Source: Cyclobacteriaceae bacterium
Lineage (GTDB): Bacteria; Bacteroidota; Bacteroidia; Cytophagales; Cyclobacteriaceae
Direction of reading: 5' to 3'
DNA: 9,051 bases
Assembly (NCBI GenBank): GCA_021648745.1
Contig: JAKISE010000108.1
Location: forward strand, 1 to 9,051
Numbering within the stretch: position 1 is the first letter of the stretch; every line of letters starts with the position of its first letter. The notes under the pieces were generated by a model. The model was not told the DNA's origin. It did no database searches and saw only the letters and a list, made by a program, of their open reading frames with translations. Shown in pieces: positions 5,671 through 9,051 of this stretch. Made by a program: the position numbers and the translations under genes.

Positions 5671-6984
5671 ATGGCTTCAGTTGAGTTGTTAATGCCAAAA
5701 ATGGGCGAGAGTATTATGGAAGCTACTGTGCTTACATGGTTAAAAAACGAGGGAGATACCATTGAGCAAGACGAATCCATATTAGAAGTAGCTACTGACA
5801 AAGTAGATACTGAAGTGCCTTCAACTCATGAAGGTGTGCTTACTCAAATTTTAGCTCAGGATGGAGATGTGGTACCAGTGGGTGCTCCAATTGCCATCAT
5901 TACTACCAATGGCGAAGATGCTCCCAACACTTCGGCTCCCTCAAAAGAAACTGTTTCAACTACTACCACTCAACCTGTAGTGGCTGAAGCAACAGCAACT
6001 ATAACTACCACCCTTGAAAAGCCCGCTTCGGGCAGATTTTATTCTCCACTTGTAATGAATATTGCAAGAGAAGAAGCCATTGATATGGCTGAATTGGAAA
6101 GAGTTCCAGGTACTGGTAAAGAAGGGCGAGTTACGAAAAAAGATATATTAGCTTACATTTCAACTAGAGCAAATGGTAATGGGGCCGTTGTTGCTCCTAG
6201 CACGCAAGCACCTGTTGTAGCTTCACCTGCTACTCCTACACCAGCACCGAAACCACAGCCTGTTTCGGTTAGTGCAGGCGATGAGATTATTGAAATGGAC
6301 CGCATGCGCAAAATGATTGCGAGCAGAATGATCGATTCGAAACGCATTTCTCCACATGTAACTTCATTTGTAGAATCCGATATGACAGGTATTGTTAATT
6401 GGAGGAACAGAGTTAAGAAAGAATTTGAAGCACGCGAGGGCGAAAAGATGACCTTCACCCCCATTATTATGGAGGCGGTTGTAAAAGCCATTAAAGACTT
6501 TCCTATGGTAAATGTTTCAGTAGATGGTGACAATATCATTAAAAAGAGAAACATCAATATTGGGTTGGCAGTAGCATTGCCTTCGGGTAATTTAATTGTA
6601 CCCGTAGTGCATAATGCCGATCAGTATAATTTGGCTGGTTTAGCAAAAAAAGTAAATGATTTAGCTCGTAGAGCGAGAGAAAACAAGCTAACGCCAGGTG
6701 ATTTAGATGGTGGCACTTACACTATTTCAAATGTTGGATCATTTGGCAATGTAATGGGCACACCTATCATTATGCAACCTCAAGTAGGCATTATGGCACT
6801 TGGAGCTATTATTAAAAAACCTGCAGTTGTAGAAACAGCCGAAGGAGATATGATTGCCATCCGGCATAAAATGTTCTTATCGCACTCATACGATCACAGA
6901 GTGGTTGATGGAGCCCTAGGAGGAAAAATGGTTCGAAGAGTAGCGGATTACCTCGAAAACTTTGATGTGAACCAATCCGTTTGA
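5671..6984 (+). CDS. Dihydrolipoyl acyltransferase (E2) of a 2-oxoacid dehydrogenase complex, probably branched-chain type
   Basis: This 437-residue protein shows the complete E2 domain order. A single lipoyl domain (about 2-78) has the modified lysine K44 in EVATDKVDTEV. A Thr/Ala-rich linker (82-118) leads to the peripheral subunit-binding domain (about 122-163, RFYSPLVMNIAREEAIDM and GKEGRVTKKDIL). A second Ala/Pro-rich linker (165-203) leads to the catalytic acyltransferase domain (about 206-432), with the active-site motif SYDHRVVDG holding H409 and D413. E2 moves the acyl group from E1 to CoA on the lipoyl arm while E3 reoxidises it. The single lipoyl domain and the opening LLMPKMGESIMEATVLTWLK look most like the Bacteroidota E2 usually assigned to the branched-chain 2-oxoacid complex. 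2-oxoglutarate E2 or a generic pyruvate E2 are alternatives. No E1 or E3 gene is adjacent, so the gene stands alone here. Its mRNA may carry a long leader. Confidence 0.93.
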   Translation: MASVELLMPKMGESIMEATVLTWLKNEGDTIEQDESILEVATDKVDTEVPSTHEGVLTQILAQDGDVVPVGAPIAIITTNGEDAPNTSAPSKETVSTTTTQPVVAEATATITTTLEKPASGRFYSPLVMNIAREEAIDMAELERVPGTGKEGRVTKKDILAYISTRANGNGAVVAPSTQAPVVASPATPTPAPKPQPVSVSAGDEIIEMDRMRKMIASRMIDSKRISPHVTSFVESDMTGIVNWRNRVKKEFEAREGEKMTFTPIIMEAVVKAIKDFPMVNVSVDGDNIIKKRNINIGLAVALPSGNLIVPVVHNADQYNLAGLAKKVNDLARRARENKLTPGDLDGGTYTISNVGSFGNVMGTPIIMQPQVGIMALGAIIKKPAVVETAEGDMIAIRHKMFLSHSYDHRVVDGALGGKMVRRVADYLENFDVNQSV

Positions 6985-6995
6985 GTTCATATTAA

Positions 6996-7039
6996 TTAAC
7001 CAAGTAGATTAGCCTCAACTTTTTGGTTGACACTTTTTT
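6996..7039 (+). terminator. Candidate terminator after the E2 gene
   Basis: TCAAC (7015-7019) and GTTGA (7026-7030) form a 5-bp hairpin with a 6-nt loop, followed after CAC by TTTTTT (7034-7039). Alternatively TTAACCAA (6996-7003) can pair with TTGGTTGA (7023-7030). It lies shortly after the E2 stop codon at 6982-6984. The stem is short, so confidence is moderate. Confidence 0.45.
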
Positions 7040-7044
7040 GTGAT

Positions 7045-7057
7045 CATATCTGATATG
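7045..7057. repeat. 13-bp palindrome CATATC-T-GATATG upstream of the desaturase
   Basis: CATATC (7045-7050) and GATATG (7052-7057) are perfect inverted halves around a single T. The position, about 85 bp upstream of the desaturase -7 element, would suit an upstream regulator site, but no known regulator motif is recognised and the element is AT-rich. Confidence 0.25.
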
Positions 7058-7140
7058 GAAAAATTCTCTACGGTCTATAATGAATTAACATATTAAATAA
7101 TTAAAGAGCAGTCTAATTTTAAATTTATTTGCGCACTTAG

Positions 7141-7148
7141 TAGATTTG
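7141..7148 (+). promoter_or_regulatory. -7 promoter element TAGATTTG for the desaturase gene
   Basis: TAGATTTG matches TAnnTTTG. The expected -33 position (7119-7121) reads TTA rather than TTG, so this half is imperfect. Transcription would start near 7153-7156, about 15 nt before the ATG at 7170, a leader length similar to that predicted for the vapB promoter. Confidence 0.5.
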
Positions 7149-7169
7149 CAGAAATTACAACTGATATAA

Positions 7170-7925
7170 ATGGAAATAGTCATTCTAATTATTGTACTAT
7201 GGTACACAGGTTTGTTTTTTCAAACATTCTTTCTACACAGGTACGCAGCACATCAAACGTTTACAATGCCTCCTCTAGGGGAGAAAATTAGCTTTGTATT
7301 AACTTGGATTTTTCAGGGGCCAAATTACTTAAGTGCCTACGGCTATGGGGTAATGCACCGAATGCATCATGCTTATGCTGACACAGAAAAAGACCCTCAT
7401 TCACCTAAATATGATAAGAACTTATTCGCTATGATGTGGCGAACAAAAAACATGTATCAAGATATTAATAAAAGAAGAATTAAAATAGCGGAAGAGTTTA
7501 CTCGAAATGTGCCTCAATGGGAATGGTTCGATAAAATAGCCGGTTCAAAAATCTCCAGGCTTATCTGGGGCAGTTTATATGTGTTATTCTTTTACACTTT
7601 TGCTACAGCCTGGTGGCAGTGGCTCTTACTTCCTGTTGCCTTTTTAATGGCACCTATTCACGGTGTTATTATAAACTGGTTCGCACATATTTATGGGTAT
7701 GTAAACTTTAAAGTAAAAGATACCTCTAAAAATTTGTTGCCATTTGATTTTTTAATGATGGGCGAAGGATATCATAATAATCATCATAAGAACGCTAACA
7801 GGTCAAATTTTGGAGGTATTAGATGGCACGAGATTGACCCAACCTTCCTCATTATGAAATTTATAGACTTCTTAGGGTTAATTAAAATCAAAAAAACGGA
7901 CGTTGATTTTATAAGGGATAAATAA
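7170..7925 (+). CDS. Membrane acyl-CoA/fatty acid desaturase (delta-9 type fold)
   Basis: This 251-residue membrane di-iron desaturase carries all the metal-binding histidines of the stearoyl-CoA desaturase family: H23 and H28 (HRYAAH), H63, H66 and H67 (HRMHH), H173 with N169 (NWFAH), and H202, H205 and H206 (GEGYHNNHH). ADTEKDPHSP (70-79) after box two is also typical. Hydrophobic spans lie at about 2-22, 41-58, 132-150 and 151-170. The enzyme inserts a cis double bond into a saturated acyl chain using O2 and an electron donor, tuning membrane fluidity; the exact position and carrier are not readable. At 251 residues it is compact compared with animal SCD, lacking the long N-terminal extension, a length I recall as common among Bacteroidota members. 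A ferredoxin or reductase gene is not adjacent. Its promoter and the terminator-like hairpin before it suggest a monocistronic unit. Confidence 0.94.
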   Translation: MEIVILIIVLWYTGLFFQTFFLHRYAAHQTFTMPPLGEKISFVLTWIFQGPNYLSAYGYGVMHRMHHAYADTEKDPHSPKYDKNLFAMMWRTKNMYQDINKRRIKIAEEFTRNVPQWEWFDKIAGSKISRLIWGSLYVLFFYTFATAWWQWLLLPVAFLMAPIHGVIINWFAHIYGYVNFKVKDTSKNLLPFDFLMMGEGYHNNHHKNANRSNFGGIRWHEIDPTFLIMKFIDFLGLIKIKKTDVDFIRDK

Positions 7926-8014
7926 AAAATCCTACCGCTAAGAAAGTAACTTCGAATTGCTTCCAAAGAGGGTGGTGTCAAACTTCCTTATGCTTTTTCA
8001 AGGCAAAATATAAG

Positions 8015-8725
8015 TCAAATTGTATAGCGCAACCTGCAAACGACTTCTCCATCTGCATTCACAATTTCTTGAAGTATCGGCTCTCCTAAATCTTTCTCTG
8101 TTTTAATTTCAAGGTTTTCTCCTTCAAATGATTGATTTAAATAATTTACGTCAATCTCTTTTATTAATTTATTAGAGTTTATAGCATCTAAACCAATTCT
8201 TACATACACTACATTATTGGTATGGTTTACCATATCAATATCGCTCGGTTGTATTTTGTAAAAAATGGAAGATGATACCTTGTTTAAGGTAGGAATTTTA
8301 GCAGTTGAAATAAATAAATCCTCACTATTATTCTCTACCATTCTAGCAGTTATATGATCTGGTATACGCACAGGTTTAATCAATTTTACCTCCAAGCAAA
8401 TCCATAGCGAGGTTGCTCTTATAATTGACTTTCCATTATGGGTTAATTCAAAATCTCTTTCCGACAAAGCTCCATTTATTGACCGAACCCAAGAATTTAG
8501 TTCGATGGTTTCTCCCAGCTGAACTGCCTCTAAAAACACAACTTTCATCCTTGAAAGAACCCAGACCATGTCCATCTCATCCAAATCTAGTTGGCCAAAT
8601 TTGTCAATCACAGAATGCCGAAAAGCGGCTTCTTGTAAAAAGTTAAATACTTGAACAGTACCTAGTTCCCCTTTCCTATCAACATGATAACTCTTAATTC
8701 TTACCTTTTCAGTATAACTCTTCAT
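8015..8725 (-). CDS. Acyl-ACP thioesterase (FatA/FatB-like double hot-dog)
   Basis: From ATG 8725 this is a 236-residue protein, close to the usual length for bacterial acyl-ACP thioesterases, which hydrolyse acyl-ACP to free fatty acid and ACP in the cytoplasm. The first hot-dog half shows the family opening SYTEKVRIKSYHVDRKGE and FNFLQEAAFRHS, then WVLSRMKVVF. The second half contains SDIDMVNHTNNVVYV, the counterpart of the plant DxNxHVNNxxY motif, with D164, H168, N170 and N171. Two expected catalytic positions differ: the residue two before the His is V166 rather than Asn (Asn is at 167), and the acidic residue expected in the NYLNQSFEGE segment appears as Q198. A GTG at 8755 in the same frame would add ten residues (IGVFAIIEL between two Met positions); the ATG start gives the normal family N-terminus and is preferred. 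No clear TAnnTTTG promoter was found in the 91-bp gap shared with the divergent SpmA-like gene. Confidence 0.88.
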   Translation of the reverse strand: MKSYTEKVRIKSYHVDRKGELGTVQVFNFLQEAAFRHSVIDKFGQLDLDEMDMVWVLSRMKVVFLEAVQLGETIELNSWVRSINGALSERDFELTHNGKSIIRATSLWICLEVKLIKPVRIPDHITARMVENNSEDLFISTAKIPTLNKVSSSIFYKIQPSDIDMVNHTNNVVYVRIGLDAINSNKLIKEIDVNYLNQSFEGENLEIKTEKDLGEPILQEIVNADGEVVCRLRYTI

Positions 8726-8816
8726 TAGCTCAATAATAGCAAAAACACCTATCACTCAAAATCTAGAAACTATATTATTTGCTTTTGAGGAATTGATGAT
8801 TGATTTTTACTAACCT

Positions 8817-9051
8817 ATGGTGTTAAATTATATTTGGATAGGGTTTTTCCTAATCGCTTTCGTTATCGGATTAGCAAGGCTCATTTTTTTAGGAGATGTT
8901 GACATTTTTCCTGTCATGTTCAACTCCATAATGGAGTCAGCCAAAACAGGGTTTACTATCTCATTAGGACTAACCGGTGCTATGACCTTATGGCTTGGCA
9001 TTATGAAAATTGGTGAAAATGGAGGCATTGTAAAAATATTTTACAAACTAA
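8817..9051 (+). CDS. SpmA-like / nucleoside-recognition (Gate) domain membrane protein, N-terminal part (partial at right edge)
   Basis: The frame from ATG 8817 stays open to the window end, giving 78 residues. It begins MVLNYIWIGFFLIAFVIGLA, a probable first membrane helix (about 5-25), then RLIFLGDVDIFPVMFNSIMES and a second hydrophobic span (about 44-62) containing GLTGAMTLWLGIMKIGENGG. This matches the start of the spore maturation protein A / nucleoside-recognition domain family. In Bacillus, SpmA and SpmB affect spore core dehydration. In non-sporulating Bacteroidota I recall homologues, often as one longer SpmA-SpmB fusion, with unknown transport-like function. The truncation prevents checking for fusion. 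It is divergent from the thioesterase gene with a 91-bp gap. Family assignment is from recognition of the opening residues. Confidence 0.85.
   Translation, partial: MVLNYIWIGFFLIAFVIGLARLIFLGDVDIFPVMFNSIMESAKTGFTISLGLTGAMTLWLGIMKIGENGGIVKIFYKL

Noticed and set aside
6153..6557. 134-codon antisense frame within the E2 gene
   Set aside because: It lies in the linker and catalytic region of a clear E2; its Gly/Ala/Thr-rich stretch mirrors the Ala/Pro linker.
8726..8755. GTG start extending the acyl-ACP thioesterase by ten residues
   Set aside because: The ATG at 8725 gives the usual family N-terminus; the extra residues have no family match.
8828..9028. 66-codon minus-strand frame at the right edge
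   Set aside because: It is antisense to the SpmA-like gene, whose open frame runs from 8817 past the window end and matches a known family.
1..9051. CRISPR array, tRNA/rRNA genes or insertion sequences
   Set aside because: No regularly spaced long repeats, no tRNA-like cloverleaf, and no transposase or terminal inverted repeats were seen; the only sizeable inverted repeat is the one at 4174-4231.

Overview
The window comes from an AT-rich bacterium that is almost certainly a member of the Bacteroidota. Three things point there. A TonB-dependent outer-membrane receptor ends in a terminal Phe. Several intergenic regions carry the phylum's own promoter form, TTG-N19-TAnnTTTG. The gene families (a small Cys-rich lipoprotein, an SpmA-like membrane protein, a short acyl-CoA desaturase) are typical of the phylum. 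I cannot name a genus. No tRNA, rRNA, CRISPR array or insertion sequence was seen, and no gene-free stretch exceeds 300 bases.

Layout. 1-896 (+): the 3' end of a TonB-dependent receptor gene, open at the left edge. 893-1482 (-): a complete VapBC-type toxin-antitoxin pair whose toxin stop codon overlaps the receptor stop codon. Upstream of it is an unusually legible control region: a TTG-N19-TATATTTG promoter overlapped by four TCGTAT/ATACGA hexamers at 11-12 bp spacing. 1609-2109 (+): a small secreted protein of unknown function. 2136-3023 (+): 3-hydroxybutyryl-CoA dehydrogenase. 3083-4151 (+): a pair made of a Cys-rich lipoprotein and an exported protein with seven CXXC knuckles like the DnaJ zinc-binding region. 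4174-4231: a 19-bp inverted repeat made of two facing 20-bp units, resembling dispersed short palindromic repeats. 4249-5499 (+): cinA. 5671-6984 (+): lipoyl E2 acyltransferase of a 2-oxoacid dehydrogenase complex, behind a long and possibly structured leader. 7170-7925 (+): acyl-CoA desaturase. 8015-8725 (-): acyl-ACP thioesterase. 8817-9051 (+): the 5' end of an SpmA/nucleoside-recognition membrane protein gene, open at the right edge.

How the genes relate. Four of the enzymes (3-hydroxyacyl-CoA dehydrogenase, E2, desaturase, thioesterase) act on acyl-CoA or acyl-ACP, so the right half has a lipid or acyl-thioester flavour. The genes are separated by gaps with their own candidate promoters and terminators, so this looks like loose neighbourhood rather than one operon. 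The least ordinary items are the vapBC operator array, the exported seven-CXXC protein with its lipoprotein partner, the dRS3-like double palindrome before cinA, and substitutions at the expected catalytic positions of the thioesterase. I see no clear evidence of a large undescribed multi-gene system.
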